Shown piece after piece: positions 15,710 to 48,100 of a stretch of 64,000 bases of DNA; within the stretch, counting starts at the first letter, position 1; the number at the start of each line of letters is the position of its first letter. The position numbers were made by a program, and so were the translations under genes. Source of the stretch: Syngnathus acus (taxonomy: Eukaryota > Chordata > Actinopteri > Syngnathiformes > Syngnathidae). The stretch spans positions 1,614,001-1,678,000 of the forward strand of contig NC_051099.1 in the NCBI RefSeq assembly GCF_901709675.1. Direction: 5' to 3'. The notes beneath the pieces were generated by a model. That model searched no databases, had not been told where the DNA came from, and was given only the letters and a program-made list of their open reading frames with translations.

Positions 15710-15730
15710 TTTTTTTTTTTTTTTTTTTTT
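15710..15730 (+). repeat. poly(T) tract
   Basis: Twenty-one consecutive T residues in intergenic DNA. There is no sign that it is the tail of a recognisable retroposon. Confidence 0.8.
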
Positions 15731-16589
15731 GGTAGGTGGGGGTAGGACTACTGCAAAGTGTTACCATCAGTTATGAGCATACTACATGATCTTATTTATT
15801 TCCACGCAGAACATTTGCTATTCTATACATCTTTCTGTAGTCCCATGTGTAAACGCTGCATATTAATAGTTGGGAACCTAATTTTTCATTTACATCACAA
15901 GTATACACCCCCCATCCCGAGCATACTAAGACTCCCTCAAGGAGTCACTGTAGAGTTTACACCTCATCAAAATGGCGGCATTTGCATATTTTACAGCTAC
16001 GGGAATAATATGGAAAGGAGCAATGCAAGTATGTGATGCAGACAGCTGTAAGACATTTTCAAACACTTCTAACCATATCAGTCATACTGATCACTTTATG
16101 AAAAAGCATTATTTCAGGAGAGATTTGAGAAATACAGTACATAGTCATTGTTATACACTGTAGGTCTACATAACACTTAGGATTTTTTTTTTTTTTTGTG
16201 CCAGTGATGGCAAAAGAGAAAAAATGTGATGACTATAGAATTTGGAACAGTCACTGCAAATGACACTTAATGTCAGTGTATGACTGCTCGGTACAACAGG
16301 AAAATAGAAATAAGCAATCAATATTAAGAGGTGGAAGGTTTAAATAACTCAAAGGTTTATAATAGACTGGTTGGGGGAGCAATGCCTGTCTGACGCAAAA
16401 CTCAGCAGGTTGTTGCTGATACAGATTCATTATTTGTTCCCTATGGGCACAGGTGGAAATTTGGTGTACCCCAGAAAAATCAGAAAATACCCCAAAAGTC
16501 AATCATTCCGCCTAGCACCTGAAAGGTTCAAGCATATTTCTGGGCCTCCCGTCTGCCGGAGACGAGCGGATTTGAGCACAAAAGTGGGG

Positions 16590-16610
16590 GGTGCTGTCCG
16601 TGGTCCTGAT
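16590..16610 (-). promoter_or_regulatory. RE1/NRSE-like REST-binding site 1
   Basis: Read on the - strand, the left half is ATCAGGACC and the right half GGACAGCACC, at canonical spacing. It matches the 21-bp RE1 consensus at 18 of 21 positions. The main deviation is G instead of C/A at position 6. It lies about 0.7 kb upstream of the GABRG2 start. REST represses neuronal genes in non-neuronal cells, which fits a gene expressed in neurons. Confidence 0.65.
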
Positions 16611-16632
16611 CGCTCTTGCGTAGAGCGCTATT

Positions 16633-16653
16633 GGAGCTGTCCATGGTCCTGAA
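16633..16653 (-). promoter_or_regulatory. RE1/NRSE-like REST-binding site 2
   Basis: Read on the - strand, the left half is TTCAGGACC and the right half GGACAGCTCC, again 18 of 21 matches with canonical spacing. It shares the position-6 deviation of site 1. The two sites are 43 bp apart in the same orientation, within an imperfect direct repeat, so one probably arose by duplication of the other. Confidence 0.65.
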
Positions 16654-16675
16654 CGATCACAACTCGCTTTCTGTC

Positions 16676-17326
16676 GCTCTCGCACACAAACACGCATTCA
16701 AATGATGGCAAACAATGAAAATGACGCTAATTAGATTGCACTAGTGTATGAAATGTTTGAGAACTTTTTTTTTTTAAGTTTTAGATCAACCGACAGCCTT
16801 TAGTTTTTCTTTTACCCTGCATGATCAAATCATTTATTGTGATTTCTTTTTTGCAATAACGTCTGAAATGCTTCGCTACAACTTTCAGTCGAGCCAACTA
16901 CTTGATGGTGTCTTTTAGCATGCGGCTAATGATGCCGTGGAGAGAGCTTGCGTGCGTGTGTGGTGAAATCACGCGTGTGTTGATCCGTGCTGCAGCAACG
17001 TGCCTCGGCTCCTCTTGCCAGCCCTGCAGCCTTCTTTTTAATCTGCATTCACACCCAGGCTGCTTTCACATCTCACTAGGTGTGTAATTCGAGGGCCTAT
17101 TCAACTAAAGGGGGGATTTTTTTCCCATTTTTATCTTATTTGGTTATTTAAAACGGCTTTTGGGGAGATAATATTATTTCACCTCATCTTTTTGTTTTGG
17201 ACGATCTCGAGCCTGGCGGGGCTTCTCGCGTGGGGGAAAAAAAAAAAAAAAAACCTGCGTGATGCATCGTGGGCTGGGAAAGCACTAAACAAGACGGGCA
17301 TCTGCACCAGGCGAGGAGACGAAAAG
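16676..17326 (+). promoter_or_regulatory. GABRG2: GABRG2 proximal promoter and 5' leader
   Basis: This stretch joins the RE1 pair to the first coding exon. The last 130 nt turn GC- and CpG-richer (ctcgagcctggcggggcttctcgcg), then hold a run of 17 A and the leader. There is no clear TATA box; a ttatttaaaa stretch lies near 17142. The transcription start cannot be fixed, but the composition change places it plausibly at about 17150-17250. Confidence 0.45.
17262..17288 (+). other. possible upstream ORF in the GABRG2 leader
   Basis: ATG at 17262 opens a frame of eight codons (MHRGLGKH) ending in TAA, 38 nt before the main ATG. Position -3 is G and +4 is C, a moderate context. It matters only if transcription starts upstream of it. 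Confidence 0.3.
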
Positions 17327-39337
<22,011 letters not shown>

Positions 39338-41290
39338 GAGCGCACGTCCAGCCTTATCACCGCGCTCTTTACGTCGTGTGGGACATTTCTTCAGGAGCGG
39401 GGACGCCATCCGTCATTTTTCATTTGCGCACTTCCCCTTTTCATCCCATCCAATTGGTCAGTTTAGGCGCGGCGGACGTCGCAAAACCTGTAGCATTACT
39501 TCAAGCGGCAAGAAAAAGATCGATAAACGCTGATTGGAATTATTCCTGTGTGTGATCATCTTGTGTTCACTGTGCCAACGCCTCATTTGGTTTTGTTTTT
39601 TCGTAGACAAATGGGAATGAAGTGAATCAAACAAGTCAAGTTACAACTGTGCTGTGTCAAGCACTTTAAAAGAGCTCAAATTAGGGATGGGCATTTGATG
39701 AGATTACTGTTTGATGTTCCTCTTTTTGTTGTTGTTCTGATATTAATGGGATGGTAGAATCTGAGAATGTTCTGAACTCCCTTTTACAAAAACAAAGAGC
39801 GTTACTGAGCAATAAGGTAAATGACTCAAACTTGATTCAACTTCAAGACTAATTTCACGCTATTAAGATTGTACTTTTGCAAATATTGTATGGATGAGAC
39901 TGATTCGACATCATCTGCGTTAGTTGCAGCCAGGTTGCACAGTCCTATTTGGTCGCAGCTGCTTTAAACCCAGATTGTTCTTAATAACCAATTAATTGAT
40001 TAGGATGCCCGTCCCTAATTTTCATTTGGCAAGTAACCATCTACCATTTTTACGTGTAGTCAAAAGCGACGACGATGCCGTTTATGGACAAGTGTATCGA
40101 TATTGTAAATATTTTACTATCGCATAGTGTGTTTGTATTTATTGCATGCACCTTTCAAGGCCAAAAAAAACCATGCATTTTTTTCCTGTCGACTACTGCT
40201 GAGTATCATTCAGGTTATCATTCAGACAAGAAAAACAAAAAAATATTTTACTTTTCAACACGTTTACTGTTAAAAGGCAGCATTATCTGTATGCAAGAAG
40301 AGACGCAAGGAAAGTTAGCCTCTCTGTGCGCTTGAGAAAAACACAGCCGCCACAAAGAAGACCTTTTAACTAAACAACATTCCAAAGCAGATGTCAGTGC
40401 AGATAGCCGAGGATCATTTGTGGAGCTCACATCTTCTAAGACGACACAAAATAGAAAGCTTACTTTTTTTTTTTTTTTCTTTCAAACAGCCTTATCACTT
40501 TGAGCTAAAAGTCACCAATATTCATTTTCTCCGATCCTTATGCTTTGAATGGTGGTGTGCTGAGAGAGGTCGCAATGAAAGCGTTGTAAATGTCGTGTAT
40601 AATGTCGTGTAATATATAATGCACGGGTGGCGGGCGGGGGAAGCATTTTTTGATAGATGAAAATAAATTTGGTCAAAAAAAGGACATTTTTTAATCAGAG
40701 ATGCAAGTAAACTTTCTAAATGATTTTTTGCAATGATTCCTTCCTTATCTGCCTTCTATTTTTCTCTAGTACATCAGGTTTTCAAAACAATATAATATGT
40801 AATATATTTAGTAATATTCATGACTTAGGGGTTTGGTAGATTTTTTTTCTTAAACATCATACCTATGAATTTGAACAGATGAAACATTTCACTTTACACA
40901 AGGTTGAAAACAAAAGATTAAAATTTCTAAAACCTGATATGCTGGCGAAAAAAGAAAATTTTGGAACTCGGCATCAAAAATACATTTAGGGACACGTAAA
41001 TCTGTCTCTGATTAAAATTTGCTGTTGACCATTGTAATCGCACAAAAGAGCGCGTGTAAATCACACTCTGATGTTATGTATATAAATTAGAAAAAGAAAA
41101 AAAAGCCCTTTGGATTTTCTATTAAAAAAGAAAATGAAAAGAAAGAAAAGGGTCTATATAAAAATATATATTTTGTAATTTCAGCTTGTTGCATTACATA
41201 AAATTACAATATATTAGACTTATTTAATGGCATAGAATAATCCAAGGGTGGGGGGTATTTATTATTTATAGTATTTATTTATTTCATGGA

Positions 41291-41296
41291 AATAAA
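41291..41296 (+). promoter_or_regulatory. candidate GABRG2 poly(A) signal
   Basis: An AATAAA hexamer follows an AU-rich stretch and precedes a U-rich element (gcttttttttttgtcag) at about 41338-41353, the usual arrangement of a cleavage site. Confidence 0.45.
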
Positions 41297-41693
41297 TTGT
41301 ACTTTATGTTCATATCGTCAAAAAAAAATCAAGAGTGCTTTTTTTTTTGTCAGTATGTCAATGGAGCTTTAGCTTAACTTCTCTTGTGTTCTTTCTATGT
41401 TGTGGTTCGATGTTCTCACCGAGCTCTGTCCCTGTTTGCTCGAATGTGACTCTGCTTTTTTGGAGCTTCAGCTTCACGGGAGGAAAAAAAAAAAACATCG
41501 GTCAGTTCCGTTTTTACAAAAAGAGAGGGAGGGGGGGAAAACTCATTCTATGATCGAACAAATGTTGATTATATATAATGCCGGTTAAACGTTTCTTGAT
41601 CAAATGCTTTCATTCTAGAAGTTTCTTCAGAAGAAAATTCTCATCCATCTCAACAAAAATATTTTCCTGTACATTTTAATAATAATTAATAAT

Positions 41694-41751
41694 TCATTTA
41701 ATTGATATAGCGCTTTTCAATGACCCAAAGACGCTTTACAGGGAATAAAAA
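41694..41751 (+). repeat. teleost dispersed-repeat motif ('tatagcgcttttc...gctttaca')
   Basis: The phrase gatatagcgcttttcaatgac followed by caaagacgctttacag recurs widely in fish genomes as part of dispersed repeats. The copy is short and lacks clear ends. Confidence 0.4.
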
Positions 41752-41787
41752 GGGTGGGGACGTACGGGGGTTGAGGGAGTGGGGGGG
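41752..41787 (+). other. G-quadruplex motif
   Basis: Five guanine runs of 3, 4, 5, 3 and 7 are separated by loops of 1, 6, 4 and 3 nt. It lies directly after the dispersed-repeat fragment, downstream of the likely poly(A) site of GABRG2. Confidence 0.55.
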
Positions 41788-42015
41788 AGAGACAAGAGGA
41801 TATAGTTAATAATTTTGAATCTAACATTGGTCCTACTATGTTCCTAAGATGCCACACCAGTTGTCTAAAGCGCAATTGTGTCATCTTTACATGGCTGCTC
41901 TTCATTGCTGTTTCCAACTCACATACTTAAATGCCAAACTGACATATTGCAACCGAGAGAAATAAATAACATATCATGTTTGTTTGTTTAGTGGAGTGGG
42001 TTCATCTCTCAATGA

Positions 42016-42055
42016 TGTGTGTGTGTGTATGTATGTGTGTGTGTGTATGTGTGTG
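42016..42055 (+). repeat. (TG)n microsatellite with TATG interruptions
   Basis: About 40 nt of alternating T/G with A interruptions. It is a simple repeat. Confidence 0.85.
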
Positions 42056-42574
42056 AGACCTTGCACTGCAACTTGTCCATATGTGTATTCAGGCTGCAAA
42101 CATATCATTATTCTTATATCCTGAATCTGAAAACCTACAATGGGCCAGATGACAGAAAAGAACATTCAATATTCTACACGACTTGTAGTTTATTCATCAT
42201 GTGTCAAATGTAAAGAAGTGAGGATTGCAATCGTGTGCATGTTGAATGTTTAGTTTCACTCGCAGGAAGTGTGTGTAATAGGACCAAATCAATTTGTTTG
42301 TATCTTCACTGTATTTATTTTGTGATTCTTATTTATTTTAGGAGCACACACAAACATTTTCTAACGCAATCTATGTTGATAAAAAATATTCAAAATAAAC
42401 GGTATTATAGGAGGTGTCACAAAGCAAAAGGGATCAAATTCCTTCTCCTGCTTACATGAGTTATTTGGTATCTATGTGATTCTTGGGTTGTGTGTACAAA
42501 AGGGGGGCACAGCGTCTGCATTATATCCAAATGTACTTTTCATAAGGGAATTGCACATAGCTGTGAAATTTTAC

Positions 42575-42580
42575 AATAAA
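42575..42580 (+). promoter_or_regulatory. candidate distal GABRG2 poly(A) signal
   Basis: AATAAA is followed by a GU-rich stretch (atatttgtgtgagttg) within 40 nt. It is an alternative or extended 3' end. Confidence 0.35.
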
Positions 42581-42789
42581 ATTGGTGCATTTATATTTGT
42601 GTGAGTTGAAGTTATTCTGATTGACATATTCTAGCTGTGAAGAAATTGTGTTTAAAATAAAAGAATGCACGTTGAAAAGAAGGAGGGAAGGACTTTTGGG
42701 TGGACAAAAATTCTGGGTTCAAGTCTTTCAAAGGTGAATTTTTCCTTGTCATTCTGTCCTGTTAAATCAATTCTATCCAGGCGAGCAAA

Positions 42790-42950
42790 TTCAAACTAGT
42801 GCCCGGCTGTCCCCCCGTGCCCCTGCAGAACAGACACTGGTTGCTCAGCTTGGCCGGGTGGGAGCTGCAGGGGACGGCCAATGAAGCGGCCGCATCGCAG
42901 CGCGCTTTTATCGACTCAACTTCCTCAGCGGGCGCCCGAGTGCAGAGGCC
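42790..42950. promoter_or_regulatory. GC-rich, CpG-rich patch with CCAAT and inverted repeat
   Basis: About 13 CpGs by hand count lie in roughly 145 nt. It holds a CCAAT motif in ggccaatgaag, a NotI-like gcggccgc, and an inverted repeat of 9 bp (CCCCTGCAG at 42820-42828, CTGCAGGGG at 42865-42873) that extends to 13 bp with one bulge. It stands out from its AT-rich surroundings and looks promoter- or enhancer-like. No coding exon follows on either strand. Confidence 0.35.
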
Positions 42951-45107
42951 TGTTATTATTAATGTATCCTGTGCATGAATCATCTCGCTCAGCTTTGTTC
43001 TCACGCTTTCATCACCATGTGTGTTTTGCCGCAGTATGCGTTGACTGAATTTCTGTTTAGGAGTCCTCTAAAAAAAAAAAAGAAAAAACATTTTGTTGCT
43101 TGCCCTAGCTTTACTTCAAAGGGACACTATTTTATATGTCCCAACAGTACCTTCTATGCAAATGCTCCGTACTGAATCTTCCGCCCAGGTCCATCAATAC
43201 AAAACACGCTTCATTAGAGTTGCCATTTATTAACTGTTGAACCGCACCCGTGTTAAAATGTCACGCGTAAGATAATTTGACCTTCTTCGGACTGCTGCAC
43301 GTGATGTGTTGGACCCAAGTCAACATTTGCTCTGTATGTATTGAACTGTTAACAGCTCCTAGGTAATCCCTCTGCGGCATAGTAACACCGAGCCAGTCTA
43401 GGTTGCACTAGTTCCCCTTCCCTTAGCCAAAGACACGACATAAACACGGATTAATTACCGCGGCTTAACTGTCAAGACGCACCAATGGCTGCCCGCAGGC
43501 AGATGATGAATAGGATGCTTATTGCACTGGGACCACCACATAAACACATTGCAAGGCACGTTACATTAGCAGCCATCCCTGGAGGCTCACACAAACCTTA
43601 AGCACTACTCGCGTGGCCGTAATCCTCCAAACGTTAAGAATCAATGAGGAACATTACCTGTATTTATCCGCTTAAACTGCAGCATGAAGAAGGCAATACC
43701 TTTCAGTATTCAATTGCATTTTTGCTGTGAGCTTTTTCTATCTGCTGATACCGTTGACCTTGTTTCCACATGGCCAAATGCTGTGCTTGTTACCTGACGT
43801 TTTTCTCAAATCAATTATTTACCATCTGCCGTCTAAAAAGCAAAGGTACTTCCAGGTTCCGTTGGGAGACCCAGATGTTAAGAGACACACAGAAAATTAA
43901 AAACTCGAGGGAATACAATTCTTTTTTTCTCGAATTATGTCAACAGTACAGTATATCACAGTTGAATGATTTGCAAGCTGACTGGTTGGTTTGAACTGAT
44001 TTCAAAAAGGCTTTCAGGTATTTATGCGTGTATGTCACAGGTGCAAGTTGCTTTGAACAGAGTTGACTAACCAACAACAATTTTTCTAACCTATTTAATA
44101 TGAGCAAGATGCATGAACAAGCGGGCATTCATTCATCGAAATATCATGTCCAAGTTTTTACAAGCGGTTTTATATAGGAGACACAATCTGACATTGCTGA
44201 AGTATAGACGTCGTTAAAAATCAGTAAAAATAAAAAAGACATTAAAATAAAATATAGCGGTCTTTATGGCTGCCAGCAGACCTGTCAGATGTCATTTATG
44301 TTTTGCTACAGTGATCACTTTGGAAAAATTGTTAGCCATGAGGCAGGAAACTAGGGGAGGAAAAAAGTTAGTAACGACTCGTCAGGGAATCGCAGATGTC
44401 GACCGTGCAATGTGAGAGAAGGACGTGCAGTATTAAAAATAATCAAATAAAATTCTAAAAAAGGATTTTAATCGATCAGGTTGTTTGTTTTATTGAGAAA
44501 TTTAAGGATGCAGATAAAAGTCACTGATGTTAATAAGCCAGGCTTGAAAACTAGCACCATTCCTTCCTTAGAACCAACTTTGCATCTAACATTTAAAACA
44601 ATGCATGTAAAACCATCGGTTATGAATTATTGAGGCTTTGATTGTCCGCCATTTTGGTTATTTAAACAGCGCCATGAGGCGTCATGGGTGTGGTAAGTGC
44701 TACATTTATGGCCATGGTTGTGTTTGATGGACATAAACTTTAATCTGAGCCACTCGCCTCATTGCTTCCGGCACAATGGAAACACTCATCAATCCCGTAG
44801 CTGCGACTCGACGTTCCTCCGGAGATATTTCAACACTGAGCCGCAGCTTATTTTAAAAAGCCAGCCGTGTAACTAATAAACGACAAATGCTGAAATAAGT
44901 AATAAAACATCTGAATGCGTAAAGGTAGTGGAACTATTTGTTTGAAGCGTATTGGTAATGTATCACATGAGATGTGATACTTTTCGGTATTGATTATTTT
45001 GTCTCACCCCTGGTGTATCCATCTCTGTGTTAACACTCGAGGGGTGTCCGTGTAGGGGCTACTTTTAGATCAGCACATTTCCCTTGACACTTGCTCCCTC
45101 TCTCTCC

Positions 45108-45130
45108 GTCTGTCTGTCTGTCTGTCTGTC
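45108..45130 (+). repeat. (GTCT)n tetranucleotide repeat
   Basis: Nearly six perfect tetranucleotide units follow a CT-rich stretch. Confidence 0.85.
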
Positions 45131-48100
45131 TTTCCACATGAGCGCCTCTCCCCGAGGTGACTCCAGCAGCATCAGACATGTCTCGTTGGAAAAGTGGAAT
45201 CTCGCTTCCCACCGGGGGCCGAAGGGCCAACGCTTGCGTGAGTTGTTGCCTTGACTGTCCGGCAACCCTCAGGTCGTAATGACTCACCCAAACACACAGC
45301 TGAATAAATCGCAGAGACAGACTATATAGCGCATTTACCGTAGAGGGAAAAGGCAAACAACTGCGTGCTTTTACGGCTGCGCTGATTAGGGAGACTCAAG
45401 ACTCTCATCGACGCAACTATGGACTCTGGGTGGAGCAACGTGCTGTCAAATCTAGATACGCAAATGTTTTTCGTTGATGTCTGCGCAGAATTCGTGATCG
45501 AGTGCAGTGGCCCAAGGTCGGTCGGGACTGTATTGCGATAATTTTGGTTTCTGGCATTTCAAAAATGTTGATCTCGGTTGCTTTTTATTTTCTGCCTATC
45601 AAAGGTGGCATTCAAAGATGCCTTTTTAGTAACGTCATAAAATATAGTGGCATGATTATAGACTGAATAATCTGGTACAATCTTGACTAACCCAATATAC
45701 TTCAAACTTATCTATGGTTTGTGATCACATTGCATTGGATAGATTCCTCGGAGGACTTCATTCATGACGCCATTTTCCCCCGCAAGATGACTTGGAGTAA
45801 GGATCCTTCTCAGTTGTGTGATCTTAAAACAACTCCTAAGGCAAAAAGTTCAAGATGCAGCCCGCTCGCGTTTCCCAGCACCCTGGTTGAGTGCATCGAA
45901 GCAGCAGCTCTGCTCCCAGCATCTCTAATGAGCTTCATGGTTGGTTGAGCCTCCCTTTTTCTCCAGCAATGCTTTGTACCTTTCCCAAGGAGACTGAACA
46001 ATGAAACTGGCTCAAAAATAAGGAAACTGCACCAAAAAAATGTTAAGTCATGAGGGCACAGTCAAGGTTATGATTGAAAAACTGTTGACAAATCATCTCG
46101 ATAAAATCCGATAAATACAAATTGTAACTGGAAGTCTCACGATAAATGACTGATATTGACAAAAGGTCAATGACTTGATTTTTTTATTTTGAATATATCT
46201 CATGTGCTCTGAAAATACATCCGCAAGAGTCCTGGGATTTTGGCTGGCCTTTGAGAGAACACCCTGGGATGTGGCATTGATTGATGAAATCTCTCTGAAT
46301 GCTAATGTGACTTTAATCAGATTTGTCTCCATTCGTTGATTTCTCTCGCTCTCGCCATAAAATAATGTCAAAGAGCACCACCTTCACCTCAACCACTCAA
46401 ACCAAATAGGACAAACATCGAGGCCCGTTAAAATGCGAAGATATCTAAATGAAAACATTTTACTTATCAATAGGGAAAAAACTCATTTACAATACCCCAA
46501 TGTCGATTCTGTGGAATTGATTCATGATTGATGTTCACCTTCAAGACAATTAACCAACACCCAACTGCACCAAATCGAATAAATTCTAAGCGATCAATTG
46601 ATCAATTTCAATATTGTCAGCCATGAATTTGTATGCAATCTAAAACGGCTTGTGTAAACTGATGGGGGAAAAAAAAAAGCTTAACCACTTTAAGCCGGAC
46701 ATACTGTACTTTCATAGTCGAGGTGATTAGTGAACAGTGGCGGAATGAAAGAGAAAAAAAAATAGGGGGGCGGGGTGAGACAACTAAGCCAAAAATAAGT
46801 TTGATGAAAATGGAATGAGCCAGCTGTTAAAGCATGTTTTGTCATGCACAAAGCGAAAAAGCATTAGACTTCAGCTCCTATTTTCACTGCTTGAAACAAC
46901 CCAAATGAATATTACAGCTAACATTATGTAAGTGGATGGCATAATCCCGCTGATAGACGGACGGGAGGATGTTGACTGAGCGTGCTTTCTTCCTTTTCAT
47001 GCCAATTCCTAATTTTGCATGCATTGGTGTATCGGTCGCTGCACAACTCGCTTGCCTGACACATCTGAATGTTCTGCAGAATAATGTATTCTCTTTATGC
47101 GCCTAACCTCTCTTAGGGAGTCTTACCCGAATTAGATTTGACTTTTCATTTCACTGAACCGCAACATTTGAACTCGTCGACAAAGGTTTCAAGGTCACAA
47201 AGTAGGGACACAAATCTATTGAATGAAGCCTCACATCTTGATAGAAACATATCTCATATAAGGGAACATGTCCTCACACTGAAACCTTAAAAGCTCCATT
47301 AGATGCTGACAGGTATGCCGCTATTGACTTCACAGCTCCGTCCTAAGAGAAACAACCCACTTGACGCCATAACTTTTCAAGTTTGCACAGCAAAATAAGT
47401 GTATGAACCGTGTTAACTAGCGTTAACACAAAGTCGCACACCACCTGCCATAGCCTCAAGCTAAACCACAGAGCACCGCACCGAGTGCTGCTGTTCACTG
47501 AGCTGTCAGGCGCTTTCCCCCATCCAGCAGATGTGTGTGTGCTCAGCTGCCGTGGGTTTGCTTTGTAATTTGCGGCAAGAAAGTAAAACCCAAAGGAAAA
47601 AGAATCTGACGTTGATCGAACGGCGATGGTGTCGAGCCAAAAGTCACACAACAAGGTCTCTCTTTGTACATGATGTGTTCGCCTGGTTTTATCCGTCCAT
47701 CTGACACCGAAGCCTTCTTCGTCTCATCAACTGCACTGTCGTATCCAACTCGTGTTTTCCCCATGAGCCATTTTCTCTCCTTCATCCTTTTCACTCTTGT
47801 CCAAGTGCAGAAAAGGATCCAATAAATTGTAGGTTAACCAAAAGCAACTCAATCTATATCATGCTGGACACTGCTTCTAAGCTACATCAAGGTATGCGTG
47901 GTGATGATGTAGATGTACATTGGCTCAAAGGTCAAAGAGCTCCACAAAAACAAATAGAACTAAACAGACGTTAAATTGCATGTTATGTTGCATCTCGTCT
48001 TGCCACTGGAGCCGCGAAAGACATTTTGTTCCCTTGACACATGACATCACTTACACAAGTTTGTGTTGCACGCTTCCCCAAAGCCATTTCGCTAAGCGGA

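Larger units (their letters stand above)
6000..16580. other. GABRA1-GABRG2 intergenic region
   Basis: I recognise no gene here on either strand. All ORFs are short, lack domain-like patterns and have no splice context. Contents worth naming are a small ORF with good initiation context at 6181-6267, a compact inverted repeat at 7384-7422, a CAC run at 8133-8150, a CpG-dense patch at 9605-9760, a CTCF-like core at 11183-11194, a SINE-like fragment at 11545-11604 and a T21 tract at 15710-15730. A fragment of the common fish motif cattcatccattttctgt lies near 13083. The remainder is ordinary AT-rich non-coding DNA. Confidence 0.7.
16590..16675 (+). repeat. 43-bp imperfect tandem duplication carrying the RE1 sites
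   Basis: The two copies begin gtgctgtccgtggtcctga and agctgtccatggtcctgaa. They share the RE1 core and diverge in the spacer. The unit length equals about four helical turns. Confidence 0.55.
39338..42640 (+). other. GABRG2: probable GABRG2 3' UTR
   Basis: This is AT-rich, T-tract-rich, ORF-poor sequence after the gamma2 stop. It holds Pumilio-type sites TGTAAATA (40104-40111) and TGTATATA (41077-41084) and a cluster of ATTTA pentamers near 41257-41285. AATAAA hexamers lie at 40662, 41291 and 42575. The site at 41291 has a GU/U-rich element 40 nt downstream and is the likeliest end; the one at 42575 would extend it. Transcripts would decide. Confidence 0.5.

Noticed and set aside
17192-17326. 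In-frame TTG-initiated extension of GABRG2
   Set aside because: It would translate the poly(A) tract as lysines; TTG starts are not expected here, and ATG at 17327 is well placed.
42700-42730. tRNA box B-like ggttcaagtc
   Set aside because: There is no box A, acceptor stem or cloverleaf upstream, so no tRNA or intact SINE is called.
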